Of a stretch of 64,000 nucleotides of DNA, positions 1 to 11,209 are shown piece after piece. The position numbers and the translations under genes were made by a program. Numbering within the stretch: position 1 is the first letter of the stretch; every line of letters begins with the position of its first letter. The stretch is from Sycobia sp. Sy_11. Lineage: Eukaryota > Arthropoda > Insecta > Hymenoptera > Epichrysomallidae. Below the pieces are notes generated by a model that had not been told where the DNA came from, did no database searches, and saw nothing but the letters and a program-made list of their open reading frames with translations. The stretch is from contig JACCIC010000039.1 in NCBI GenBank assembly GCA_018907035.1, forward strand, positions 1,246,001 through 1,310,000. The letters are read 5' to 3'.

Positions 1-2200
1 GAGGGGGCCGAGGCTAATGTACCTCGGCATGATAGATGCCGCGGGGCGCGGTGATTGATGATATTCCGATATTTCGTAATGGCGAGCACGGCGAATGGAA
101 TAACATTCTTCTCAGAGCCTCGGCACTTATACATGCGCAGATACGTGCGTACACGCTGCGAAATGTATATTCCGAGATGTAGGTGGGGATATAGAGAGCG
201 GATTCTGATAACGTGTCGCCGAAGGGTGTTATTTTATTTATTTATTTATTTTTTTCTTATATTAGCTCGTCCCCCATGCGGTCTGGGAGAGATCGAGTCG
301 CGTGAACTTCTGCAATTTTCAAACATGAGCGATACTTACTTTCGCCAACAGCACGACATAGTGCGATAGAATCACATACAGTTTCGGCAATACTTTGCCA
401 AATATCAAAACATAAAACGTTATTGTAGTCTTTAAAACGGTGAAATAACCTTTTCAATAGAATATTTCGATTGTTCACTACCGACGTACACGCAATAATT
501 TTATGCGGTTGGATTATTACGGTCTGAGTAGACCGGCAATTCGTATCAATGTTGGGATGCCGTTAGGAAGCTCATTATCCAGTCAATACGATGTAAGGGT
601 TATGAAAAATTTTTCTAGGAGAAGAAAATCTCCGAAGCCGAATCTCGTTCAAAAATCTAGATGATCCTCGTTTTACAATCGTATTTTCACGTGTTACAAA
701 AATATTTTTTACATTTCAAAGTGATCGGAAACTACCTCGTGAATATTTCAATAAATGTCGCGAAGGATGTATTTTTGAAATATTCTGAGATAGTGTTTCA
801 AAACATTTTTCCCCCAATATTTTGTTGCATATTTTTGCCACAGTATTGCCATCGATCTTTCTAAAGTAATTGTTAAATATTTCTGCAATCATTGCAGAAA
901 CATTTGGTTCTTGGATGAAAAATTTTAGAAATATTTATATACGTCATATACGTCGGTTCTTTTTCTAAACGTCATAGGGTAAACTTCTGATTTTACACAT
1001 TCACAATTCACGAATAACAAACTGTCGATGAAAGATGAAAAGAGACATGAAGTTTCAATTAACTGAATCCGCAGATAACGTATTTTTTTTTTTTTATTTT
1101 GCTCTTACAATGCTAGTAGTGGTAAAAAATAATACTTACGTCTTTCATACTAACTTAAAAATCCCTCCAAAATTTCTTTTAAAATTTGGCAAGCAATTCA
1201 CGGCCATGGATATTTATTAAACAAAATTTTGGATCTTTATATAAAGATTATATGAAAATTAGTGGAAAATATTTGACAAACAATTAAAAGAATGTACCAT
1301 TTTTAAATCTGTTTTATCCTGCAGATTTTATTCTAATCTTAAAAGTATTATCGTATAATGACTGTGTAATTATTTTTACCTCTAGAAATCGGAAAACTAC
1401 CCCTCTCAGTAGTTGGAATGTCCTCGATAACCAGGTAGGTAGATAAAATACTCTTTCATTATTTTTCATATGCAGTTATAATAATTATATCTGCTCTGCA
1501 CAGTTTTAATCTCTAAAATATTAAAACCTATTATATACAAGTTACAATTCTATCAAATCGAACCCCTAATCCGACGGTAGAAAATGCAGTATTTCCAAAA
1601 AAAAAAAGAAATGAACTTCTTTTATCATTACATAATAAAGCTTATATAGGTATAGTTATCGAACGAATAAAAATAATTAACAAGAATCGTATAACTCAGA
1701 TTAAGAAAATAATTCTTTTAAAACATTTGAACTCATTAAATTAAAACGATAATTCCAAGGAAAGCTGCACACGTCAAGGGGGTAATTTTCTACTTTCCAA
1801 CGTTGATAGAGAATAAACTCGGAACAAATCCGGCTACACCATGAAACTAACGATCATTTCGAATCCAATTTCGTACGTTGTGTTTTGTTTCAGAACCTAA
1901 ACTGAGCTTAATAATAGGGACTGCAAGTATAGTTATAAGGTGTGCCCCTTCCACGCTAATAACTACCGCGTACCGAATCTACAAATGGAATCCCTTTTAT
2001 AACCATCAGCTACACGGAAACTAGAAAAAAAAAATCCAAAAATTTCCATAAAAAGAAGGATAGAACGAAAAAAATGATATTTTCAAATAGGCGAGTTTTT
2101 TTTTCATCACTTTTTAATTTTAACTGAACTAGGATCCTCTGCGATCGGTCTCGAGATTACGTTACTCGATGTTTACCTACGGAACGAACCCTCTCCTCGT
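1..2200. other. AT-rich unique noncoding block
   Basis: No coding frame or RNA gene is recognisable on either strand. The first 45 bases are GC-rich and fold into two overlapping short hairpins (8-41). From 660 to 930 there are loosely repeated AAATATTT-like words of the kind seen again at 47.6-48.5 kb. The rest is unique AT-rich DNA with short A/T runs. Confidence 0.6.
8..41. repeat. Two overlapping short hairpins
   Basis: CCGAGG (8-13) pairs with CCTCGG (22-27) around an 8-nt loop. CGGCAT (25-30) pairs with ATGCCG (36-41) around a 5-nt loop. The two stems share bases 25-27, so they are alternative folds. No function can be assigned. Confidence 0.4.
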
Positions 2201-2569
2201 CCTAATTATGGTATTCATAGCCGCCACTTGTTAGCGACGACGTCACCTTGAATAAAAGATGAGCGCCTCCTTTCGACCCAGAGCCTTTCCTGCGCGGCGA
2301 GGATCGAGCACACCTATACACGCGGGCTTAGAACAGCCTCCGCCCCCCCCCTCCCGGTGCCCCTGATTTATCCGGCAATTTTCTCCGCGACGGCAGCAAG
2401 AGCAGAGATAAAAAGGGAGAAATCAAAATATGGGACGGACACCGTTCAAGTGTATCCTTTCACCGGGGAAAAAGCGCGAAACGTACGAAAATCCGATTTT
2501 CCTGTAATCGTATTTGTATTTGGGTATACGCGAGCGCGCGATATGTATAAATACATGCATATCGATCCC

Positions 2570-2578
2570 TATAAAAGG
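2570..2578 (+). promoter_or_regulatory. TATA-box-like motif
   Basis: TATAAAAGG is a strong match to the metazoan TATA consensus and lies at the edge of a GC-rich block. No well-placed initiator is seen about 30 bp downstream: a CCAGTT-type site falls near 2,617-2,622, which is too far. It may therefore be fortuitous. Confidence 0.2.
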
Positions 2579-2830
2579 GGGGCATTGATAATAATTTTTA
2601 TTTGCCTCCGAGCGACCCAGTTCGCCCGGGTCGTCTTCTTATGCCGGCCTTTTGCACCGTGGCGGCTGCTGCCCTGGATGGGTGGAGGATGGAGGGCGGA
2701 GGGCGGCGGGGTTCCGGGAGGCTGGGAAAAAAAGAGGCTGGCAGCGAATCTCCAGCGTTTCTTCCTCAGTCCGAAATTCATGCGGAATGGAAACGGTGAA
2801 TTTTCCCCGGCGGTCGTCGAGAGCTGCTTG

Positions 2831-2870
<40 letters not shown>
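2831..2870. repeat. (CT)n microsatellite
   Basis: About 20 CT units with one C insertion. It is opposite in strand sense to the (GA)n array at 2,968-3,024, so the two could pair as a long imperfect stem. Confidence 0.95.
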
Positions 2871-2873
<3 letters not shown>

Positions 2874-2967
2874 GCACATCTCCCGGCGTGCTGCATATAA
2901 AAAGATGGCCGGCTGGCGTCAGGGGTCGGGGGAAGGTGGTTGCAGGACTTCTGTACGTCTACAGAGA

Positions 2968-3024
<57 letters not shown>
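2968..3024. repeat. (GA)n microsatellite
   Basis: An almost pure GA array of about 27 units inside the GC-rich block. GAGAG is the core bound by GAGA factor (Trl) and CLAMP in Drosophila; binding here is only an inference. Confidence 0.95.
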
Positions 3025-3028
<4 letters not shown>

Positions 3029-3297
3029 AATCGATGAATTTGTCGAGCGTCCCGTTCGCCCACTCTTCGCAAAAAGCTCGCATATAATTAGAGCGCGAGC
3101 TCGACGGTGAGGACGAGAGGGGGTGGGGCTGGAGGTAGGGGTGGCGGTGATATATGCGGAACCCGTGCGCACGTGGGAAAGGATCCCGGATAGTAGGAGT
3201 GTCTTGGGCGACCGACCGCGCAGCGGCGGTTATTGCCAACCGCGCCGCCATATGTTGACGCAATCTCTTCCGGGTACAGAAATGAATTTCTTTTCGA

Positions 3298-3298
<1 letters not shown>

Positions 3299-3341
<43 letters not shown>
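3299..3341. repeat. (TA)n microsatellite
   Basis: A pure TA array of about 21 units, directly followed by an interrupted CT-rich tract. Confidence 0.97.
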
Positions 3342-3343
<2 letters not shown>

Positions 3344-3379
3344 TGAGCGAAATTTTCGCTTGTTATTATCCCTACGGGC

Positions 3380-3447
3380 TCTTTCTTTCTGTCTCTTTCC
3401 CTCTCTCTCTCACTCTCTATCTCTCTCGCTCCCTCTCTTTTTCTCTC
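3380..3447. repeat. Interrupted (CT)n pyrimidine tract
   Basis: CT-rich on the plus strand with T and C interruptions. Open frames through it are repeat translations. Confidence 0.85.
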
Positions 3448-3449
3448 AA

Positions 3450-4320
3450 AAAATGTGTGGATGGAATTGAAATCGTTTTCATTCGTGGTATATTTACATT
3501 CGTTTGCCAACGGATGGATTATGTATTTAATATTTTTTATTAAATATTGCACTTGTAAATTAAGAATTTTCACCTGAGGAAATAAAAAACAAAGAAAATT
3601 CGCAAAAGTTGGAAATTTTGACGGAGAGTCCGAGTTTCCGCTCGACTGAGGCCGCACTTATGAAGTTTTTTAAACGATAGTTCAACATTCACTTTGCAAG
3701 TTCCCGATCTTTTTATGAATTATAAATCTTGCCCGTCCATCGAAAATAGTATACAATGAAATGATATATCAACGGTCAAGTTATCGAAAAAGATACTTGT
3801 TATTTTTTTTTTTTTTGTTAATCTTCATAAATATTTCCTCAAATACCTCCTTCGGATCAAGATCAATATACGATGGTAACACTCGTGGCCGAAAATTTAT
3901 TTAATATCCGTCAAACTTAACGGAGCGTCACCGCAATATCTCGTCGATCGGTATCCGAAAAATGTATCATTCGTAAAAATGTCAGGAGGAATTCCGTAAC
4001 GACGGGGATTTAAAAAAACTTGAGCTGCCGAGCAAAGTCTAGGGTTCGGGGCGGAAAGTAAACGAACCGATGTCTTTATGACCCGACCCGCGCACTGATC
4101 CCCGCATATATTTTCGACACTCGCTCGAGTCGAAAATATCGGCGAAGCGTGCCCCTCTTCCCCTAGGGTGTCATACGCCCACGGGTAAATGAAGTGCGTG
4201 TACCTATATATATATATATTCACACCACACAAATTGATATATAGATATAAGACGCATCGTCCAAAACATATTTTTCTCGCATAAATTCACCCAGCGTGGG
4301 ACGATATATTTTTAGCTCAG
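3450..4320. other. Mixed-composition noncoding segment
   Basis: Unique DNA with a T-run near 3,806-3,817 and a short TA run near 4,206-4,219. It holds one strong hairpin (4,108-4,139, listed separately). No gene is seen. Confidence 0.5.
4108..4139. repeat. Perfect 11-bp inverted repeat
   Basis: ATATTTTCGAC (4,108-4,118) is the exact reverse complement of GTCGAAAATAT (4,129-4,139). The 10-nt centre includes a CTCGAG-type word overlapping the right arm. It could be a foldback scar or a dimeric protein-binding site; which cannot be told from sequence. Confidence 0.6.
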
Positions 4321-4830
4321 TCGGAACTCCGCGCCTTCTCGCAGCTCGTCACGAAATTCCTCCCAGAATCGGCAGGTGACGAGGATATCCGCGATACGCC
4401 TCCGCGCGGACACGCGCACTGGCCGAGCCACGGGCTGCGGCGCATCTGCGAGCCGCACCTCGATGAATTATTAATAGTCCTCGCAGTCCCCCTCACCCCC
4501 GCCCCGCGCTCCTGGGAGCGACGCGGAAGCGAGCCGGGCTCGAAGCCCCGACGGACGCTCGTAATCTCCGCGGGGCCGGCGTATTTGTCTTCGCAAACCG
4601 CGGGCCAGGGCGCCCCGAGTCTGGCGGCGCGCAATCGCCAAATTACATTAAAATTTTCGATCGGCCTCCAGCGAACCGGGGTGGAAGTTTCGGCTCGGCG
4701 GAGCGGTCCTCGCTGGTAACGCCCCACCCATTGCGTCTGGAGAATGGAAGCGCCGACTTCGGGGTGTCGCTCGTTCGAGGGCGCAAATACGTTCGTGTCT
4801 TGGAGGACGTGCGATTCGAGGTTTATTTTA
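4320..4830. other. GC-rich CpG block
   Basis: A compact CpG-rich segment without long microsatellites. A 205-codon frame is open on the minus strand (4,317-4,934), but it runs from CpG-rich DNA through a poly-T tract (Lys run) with no recognisable domain. I treat it as spurious. Confidence 0.45.
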
Positions 4831-4929
4831 TTTTTTTTTTTTTTTTTTTGGTCGTAAGGTATGGCGCGGCACACGTTGACGATGGCATATGTCGTAATCT
4901 TGATTAAGGCTATTAGATTTGGAATATTT

Positions 4930-7670
4930 TGCACTGACGTTTCAAAATTTCAATTATGGGCATCGCGCGCGTGCAAATATACACGGGCGAAGGAAAACGA
5001 AGACGCGTTGATTCTCAGACGTAGGACTTACGTAATCTGAATATGACCTACAAAATATGAAGTTGTGATCGATATCCATTATTTCAATGAAGATTTTAGA
5101 TTCAAATACAAAATTTATGAAAATAATTATATATATATATATATTTTTATATGTATCCCACATATATGTATTCAAATAATGACAATCGATTTTATTATTT
5201 TAATTCCAGTGAATTTATGAATTCATAGATGCTATAAATAAGATAAACCATGCTTTTTTATCAGTAGGACAAATGGTCGTAATTTGACGTATTCAATAAT
5301 TTTAAATCGATATCCATATTTTTGAGAATCTAATTACACATTTTAGGATCGCTGCACTACTGCTTAACTATATATCATTTATCAGCTTTATTAGTTGTAC
5401 AATAAAACAAGATTTATGATCGAAGTCGATTGGTATAAAAATAGAATAATTTCGTAATTTTCCTTTTTAAGCGATGCGGAACGAATCACAAAATAGATAA
5501 ATTTAAAAAAATAGTTTTCAAAAACTTTCGATTTGAATAAAATTTTAGTGACTACTATTTTCGTTTTTTATTTTCGTAGTAAAATACTCACTGAAAGTTA
5601 AAAAGAAGATGTTTTTGTTTTCTTGGAACAAAATGAACAGTTTCGAGAGAGAGACTGTAATTTAATTTCAATTAACTTTAAAAGATTTTTAGTGGCAGTC
5701 TACTAATAGAAATTGAGAATAAAAAATGATATTCTAACATTTTTCGATCATTAAATTATAAACTGAGCGTACAGAAATGGACGAATTTTTATAAATCAAA
5801 ATTAACTAACAAATTAACTTACAATTGTTTTGTGCAATTCTTTAGAGTTAATTATAATTTGGTTTATTTTATAAAATACAAGACTAGGGATTACTTTTAT
5901 TACGAACAAGAATATGCCTATTAATATGTCTTAGCCATTCATGAATAAACTATAAATATTAATATTCAATAAAAATACAATTAAAAAATCTCGAGATTTC
6001 TTACTTTTAGATTACTAAGTATTTTCTTGTAAGAATTTAGTACAACGTGATATAATTGAGGTATAAATAATTAACTGTCAAAAAAAAATATTTGTTTCCT
6101 GAGCTCCATTTTCATATGCTAACATTTCATTGGGTAAATGATAACACTTGAGTAAATTTTATCTATTTCGAAAAAGTTCCAATGCTTGTGTAAAAACCAA
6201 ACAATAATGTTCAATAATGTGAAAAAAATTATTGTAGTGCGAAGATTCATCAAGGTAAGATCAATAATCGTGACACAATTTTTGTTCAAGTAGATTTGCT
6301 ACTTTTCACGCATTTCCATGTCCTTAGTTGAAATCGGAAAACTATTTTTCAACGGAAACTTCAACGGAAACAGTGGCTTTGGAATTTTAAGAAATTAGAA
6401 TAAAATAGTGAAAGCTAATTTTCGTAATTTTTCTTCTTTTCTTATCTAAACTTGGTCGACAAGAAATTAATAATAATGTTATTGTATGCTACCGAGAAGA
6501 TGCTGCAAAACAAAACCAACTGGAAAATTATTTCATCCGAGATCTACGAAGTGTGCCAGTGCGATATGGTGCGTCTCATAATGACGAGATAAATTGGATT
6601 TCTGCATGACAAAAGCTAATATTTCATTTACGAATACGTCTCCTATCGTAAAATCAGAAAAACGAGAAGTCATGATTGAAACTTGGCACATTGAAAATAT
6701 ACACGTTGATCAATCATCATTGATCGAACGCTTACGAATTTCGGTGCCAGCTTTCATCAAGCTTTATCTTGTGAAAAAGTCGGTCGATGATCCGAAACTA
6801 AGCTAACGGCTGTTTTCAATATTTTGGAGTTTTTCTACCTGACGAAATCGAAAGAGGTTACTTTTAATGATCTTGAAACTATTTTCGAGTCTACTGTTCC
6901 ATTACGAAAAAAAAGTTTTGAAAAATGGGATCAATGTAAATTATGAAAATTTTTCTCCAGATATCGAAATTTTCAAGCAGTCGGTTTGCACTATAAAATT
7001 TAAATTATACATTATGCACTTTAGACTACTTTTTCTCAAAACCTTGGAGACTGCAGTGAAAAGCAAGGAGGAAGATTCCATCAGGCTCTAAATGAAAAGG
7101 AATCTCGACGCCAGGGAAGATAGGGTATCAATATAATGTCGGACTTTTGTTGGATATTAATGAAAGAAACGAATCGAAAAGAGAGATAAATTTGCTGCAT
7201 ACGTCATTCGAAAAAAGAAGCATTTAAAGGGTATAGGAAGAAAAATTGTAATTATTCAAGATTTTAAGTCTTTCGCCATACTTTTTAAGGTTCTAGGTAA
7301 TTAGGAATAGATTCGAAAGAAGATTAAGGATGAAAATTATTCGTGACCCAAGTTAAAATCGGATTGATAATTTTTTTTAATTAACTTACTTATTTGGATT
7401 TTCTATTTTTCGATAATTTTATATTTTGCTTTATTCAGACACGTTGAAGTTAAGTCGAGTTCAGGTTTAAGCTCGTTACATCGCTAATGAGTAAGTATCA
7501 TTACGAAAATTGTTTTATTATTATCATTGACATTACTTTATTAGAATTTTTCAGTTAATGTTCAAGGTTCCCAGGTACTTAAATCGAATCGATCTTAGAT
7601 TCAATTTCAGTACATCAAAATACTGAAAAAACAAGATGAATTTTATTGACTCATTGTTGTCATTTTCCGG
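4930..7670. other. Long AT-rich block without genes
   Basis: Mostly unique AT-rich DNA. A 12-bp palindrome TATGAATTCATA lies at 5,216-5,227 and a 12-bp tandem duplication at 6,348-6,371. From 6,480 to 7,130 several short frames (70-74 codons) lie close together on the plus strand with less biased composition than the surroundings. They could be a decayed coding fragment, but I recognise no family in any frame. Confidence 0.4.
6348..6371. repeat. 12-bp tandem duplication
   Basis: TTCAACGGAAAC occurs twice head to tail (6,348-6,359 and 6,360-6,371) without mismatch. It looks like a recent slippage or duplication event. Confidence 0.85.
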
Positions 7671-8465
7671 ATATTATGGAAAAATTTCTGTGACTTTTGA
7701 GAAATCGCTCGCGAATTTCGAGCCGTTTGAGCCAGACGTTCCATTGATAATTTTGGCTTCTGGCGAAATTACATAGGCTGCGCGAGACATCGCCTCGTTA
7801 AACCACCCTTTTACACGTCGATATTCCGTTCGGTATCGTCGACTGCCTCGTACGAGACGCGCGGTCGCGCAAAGGATCCCGAGACGGCATCCCCACATAC
7901 CGAGCAGCCGATTTGTTTAAGTACAGTTTGTAATCGGCGAAACTCAAAGAATCCCTTACTCCCCCCCTCCCCCTTCGCCCCGCTCCACTTTCCAACCACT
8001 CCCCCCCCCTCCCCACAAGCACCGCCTAACTCGTAAAGTTTAAGGGTACGACATCGGCATGGTTACGCCCTCAACCCACCCGCACCCACACCCTCGTTAC
8101 CAACGAGGAAAGTTTCATCGATGGCGGGAAAGTCGAGTCCTTGCGCGCCAGTCAAGCTGATTCATTGCCGTCGTCGAATTAGTCCGGGATATTTATTTTT
8201 AACTCCGGCCCTTTAGCGCTTGCGATCAAGTGCCTAGCCCATCGCCCCCCCCCCTCCGCCCCTGGCCCTCCTTACCGGGCTGCCCTCGTTCCGTAATGTT
8301 CTATTAGCAATTTACTCCGGTCGGGGCTAACGGGTGCCGAGGCGACCGAGTCCGCGAAACCTCCAGGCCTGGCCTGCAGGAATTGTCGAGCGCTTGTCAA
8401 TTACAGCCGAGGACGAGTCGTCGCGCGGGCCAATTCGCTGTGTATCTGTGTATGTGAGTGGGTCG

Positions 8466-8466
<1 letters not shown>

Positions 8467-8541
<75 letters not shown>
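8467..8541. repeat. (TG)n microsatellite, about 37 units
   Basis: An uninterrupted alternating TG array, the longest dinucleotide array of this type in the window. Such arrays can adopt Z-DNA in vitro. Confidence 0.97.
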
Positions 8542-8544
<3 letters not shown>

Positions 8545-8696
8545 TGGAGAAGGCGCAATAAGGGTATACGTATAAAAGTCAGATGCTCGCCGTTCCCGGC
8601 GGGATCGAGGAACGGGCGACGAAACGCTTCGTCGGGGGGATAATCGGCCGTCGAGGCCCGCCTCGTAATGTACAGTACGCCGGGCAATGGAGCGCC

Positions 8697-8738
8697 GCGC
8701 GCGAAATTTTCTCGACTCTCGAGAATCGCGGCGCGCGC
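8697..8738. repeat. GC-rich imperfect hairpin
   Basis: The outer arms are GCGCGCG (8,697-8,703) and CGCGCGC (8,732-8,738). The inner arms TTCTCGA and TCGAGAA flank a CTC loop. The two stems are separated by short unpaired stretches. No known RNA family is recognised. Confidence 0.45.
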
Positions 8739-8999
8739 ATTAATCCGTCTCATACACTCGAGCTTCGTTTGCCCATTACGGTTCGCGAATCGATATTCCA
8801 AGTATGATTGCGTCGAATCAGTGAATACCGAGAAATGGACCGATAACTGTTACAGCGCACAGTTGGTTGCCATACGCATTGACCGAGAGGGTGGGCCATA
8901 TTCGATTTTTCCTCATTAGTTTTCGTAATTAGTCGACAAGGCACTTAAAACAGTTGCGCTGTATCGATGCATTTCTTTGCCCCCCTCCCCCCTCCATTT

Positions 9000-9330
9000 A
9001 GCTCGTGACTCGATGCAACGTTACTGATTGATTTTGCTGCTCTCGCGATAGAACGAATATTAACGTTATTATTATAAACAAGAAGAAAGCTCGTTAACGT
9101 AATTCGAACGGTTAACGGATCGATAAATAATCAAATAAAGTCGCATAGTTAACCGAAGAGTAACGGGCAAACAACGAAATGCTTTTAAGCCATTGACGTC
9201 CACGTTCATTCCGCGAAACTATTGGGAAAATAATCAAAACCCAAACGAGATTCATAAAGATAGCTAAACAAAAAAAACGGCGAAAAAAATAAACAATAAT
9301 AAAAGCATTACAAACTTAATTAAAAAGTCC
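9000..9330. other. AT-rich spacer
   Basis: Unique AT-rich DNA between two GC-rich blocks. Nothing recognisable. Confidence 0.5.
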
Positions 9331-9509
9331 GAATTCGAGAGGGCCGAGCGTCGGATGGCGCGGCGTTCGCGGCAAAACTTTAAATTGAATCGCCCTGAGG
9401 GGCGGAGGGGGGAGAAGTGCACGCAGCGAGACGGACAATTATTGCCGTTGCGCGGGGAGAGGTCCTTGGACCCATACGAACGTTCTCTCCATCGGGACTA
9501 AACGGGAAC

Positions 9510-9533
9510 AATATATATATATATATATATATA
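9510..9533. repeat. (TA)n microsatellite
   Basis: Twelve AT units in GC-rich surroundings. Confidence 0.95.
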
Positions 9534-9646
9534 AACGTCGTTCTATCGAGCGAATTTTAAAGTGCGTACTTTGATGCGCGGCAAGCGAGGGGGGCGCGCG
9601 CGCGCGGACGTTCATCGTTGAAATTCCGACGAGCGTTCCCGATGCT

Positions 9647-9677
9647 TTTATATATGTAGTATATATATATATATATA
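9647..9677. repeat. Interrupted (TA)n microsatellite
   Basis: TA units interrupted by a GTAG step near 9,657-9,660. Confidence 0.9.
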
Positions 9678-9758
9678 GTTCATCGATCCCAGTATACCAT
9701 CGAAATTGGGCCGCGGCACGGTGGTGTATAATTTTCTACTTTCTCCGCGACTTCGTTG

Positions 9759-9773
9759 AGGGGACGTCGGAGT
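9759..9773 (+). mobile_element. Possible solo transposon terminus
   Basis: AGGGGACGTCGGAGT is identical over 15 bp to the left end of the inverted-repeat element at 60,025-60,419. It is preceded by TTG rather than the TTA seen there. No opposite terminus is visible nearby. It could be a decayed end of the same family, or a chance match in GC-rich DNA. Confidence 0.3.
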
Positions 9774-9999
9774 GAAGTCCGACCGTGGTGAAACGGCCGG
9801 ATGAAGGCGAAGAGAATATACGACGATCAATTCTCGCAGTTCCGTCCTTATTCCAGCCGGGCGTGTTTGCCGTTGCCCGCCGCAATGGGGACCGAATTTT
9901 CCCCGTCTTTTCTTACGCTCGGAATTTCATCATTATTTACGATCGGGCAATTTGTGATTGCGCTTATCTCGACCGGGGGGGGGTTTGCTAAATGATAGC

Positions 10000-11149
10000 C
10001 TTTCACTGATAAAACGTACGCACTGTTATATACCTAAAATCATCGTGGAAACTTCTCTGTCACGTTGAACGCTGCTACGACGGTCGGATTTTAACTTCTG
10101 CATACCCTTGGTCAATCATCAAAGCTGTCCCGACGTTTCGTCTTTTAAATAGTTACCTGTTAGCGCTCCGCTGGTTTGCTACTCTACGCGATTCCTCCAC
10201 TGCGAAACTCGGTTACGTCAGAATAGCAAAGTTAATACATGTGTCTAAGCACAGTCCGTAATGGCCTGAAGTATCTATCGAGTCGATAACTTGATAATTT
10301 TAGATCTAGAAAATTATATTTATACCAAATATACAGGTCTCTGTACTACTTCAAAGTTTCCAACGCTCTCAATTCCAGTTTTTTACTCTACGATAACAGC
10401 GCGAACTGATTTTGCGATATAACGGGTCCTTGAACATTTCGCGTACAATTAATGATGTAAAAAGCAATCTGCTCGCGAAATCAATTTCTGCGGGCGGCGC
10501 GGAGAAATTTAATACCACTTTTGTATCGATTGTAACGTATACGATAATAGCGCGGGTCTCGATAACAAAATTGTATCAATTACTTAACAAAATGGAATAG
10601 GTCTTACGTTAAACAGTATCGATTTTTATTTCTAAAGCCATAATGACGAGCCTCCGACGAAAATAATTTCGCTTTTCTATTTTGGGCGAAACCATTGAAA
10701 TATTTCGTCCTGTCGTTTATTAATTGTAACGGTAGAAGACGATTCCTCTTGGTCCGTTCACTATATATCTTGGGACAGTTTCGTTTGATTCGGGACCAAA
10801 TGAAAGATAAATTTACTTTAGAAAAATTTCGTAAAATTTTCTTAGCAGTAGATAAATCGTGAAAAAGCAGATAGAGCTAAAATAAACGTTGTTCGAAATT
10901 CACTTGCTTGGCTCTAAAGTTTTTACGCTTCTAGATAGATATACACTAGAAATTAATGAACGGATGAGCACGACTCCGGTAATTTTACGCTACCCAAGTG
11001 TAATTCACAGCGTTATACCATAAGTCCATCCCACAATAATTAAACTGCGCGTATCAGAAATAGATTCTGAAATTCTCTTGCGGTAATTTATAATATGCTT
11101 CAGAATAACAAACCTATAATATTACAAAGATCGTTCTTTTATTTTATTA

Positions 11150-11209
<60 letters not shown>

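Larger units (their letters stand above)
2200..3300. other. GC-rich block with paired CT and GA arrays
   Basis: CpG-rich DNA carrying a (CT)n array, a (GA)n array about 100 bp downstream, C and G homopolymer runs, and two TATA-like motifs (2,570 and 2,896). Open frames here read as poly-SL or poly-RE repeats and are not treated as genes. The block resembles a promoter or CpG-rich regulatory segment, but no transcript structure is visible. Confidence 0.5.
7780..9000. other. GC-rich block with (TG)n array
   Basis: CpG-rich DNA with several C-runs (for example near 7,962-8,014 and 8,246-8,256), a very long TG array, and a GC-rich hairpin at 8,697-8,738. Frames across the TG array translate to poly-CV/HT and are repeat artefacts. 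Confidence 0.5.
9330..9995. other. GC-rich block with two short TA arrays
   Basis: CpG-rich DNA interrupted by TA arrays at 9,510-9,533 and 9,647-9,677. It contains a 15-bp match to the terminus of the element at 60,025-60,419 (see 9,759-9,773). No gene. Confidence 0.45.

Noticed and set aside
2357..3037. 226-codon plus-strand open frame
   Set aside because: Its C-terminal part is SL and RE repeats from CT/GA arrays. The remainder has no recognisable domain.
4317..4934. 205-codon minus-strand open frame
   Set aside because: Stop-poor CpG-rich DNA joined to a poly-Lys tract from a T-run. No family motif is seen.
8467..8541. CRISPR-like or satellite array
   Set aside because: This and the other arrays are mono-, di- or trinucleotide microsatellites without spacers, and the DNA looks eukaryotic.
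8397..8801. Cys/Val and His/Thr repeat proteins
   Set aside because: Translations of the TG array in different frames.
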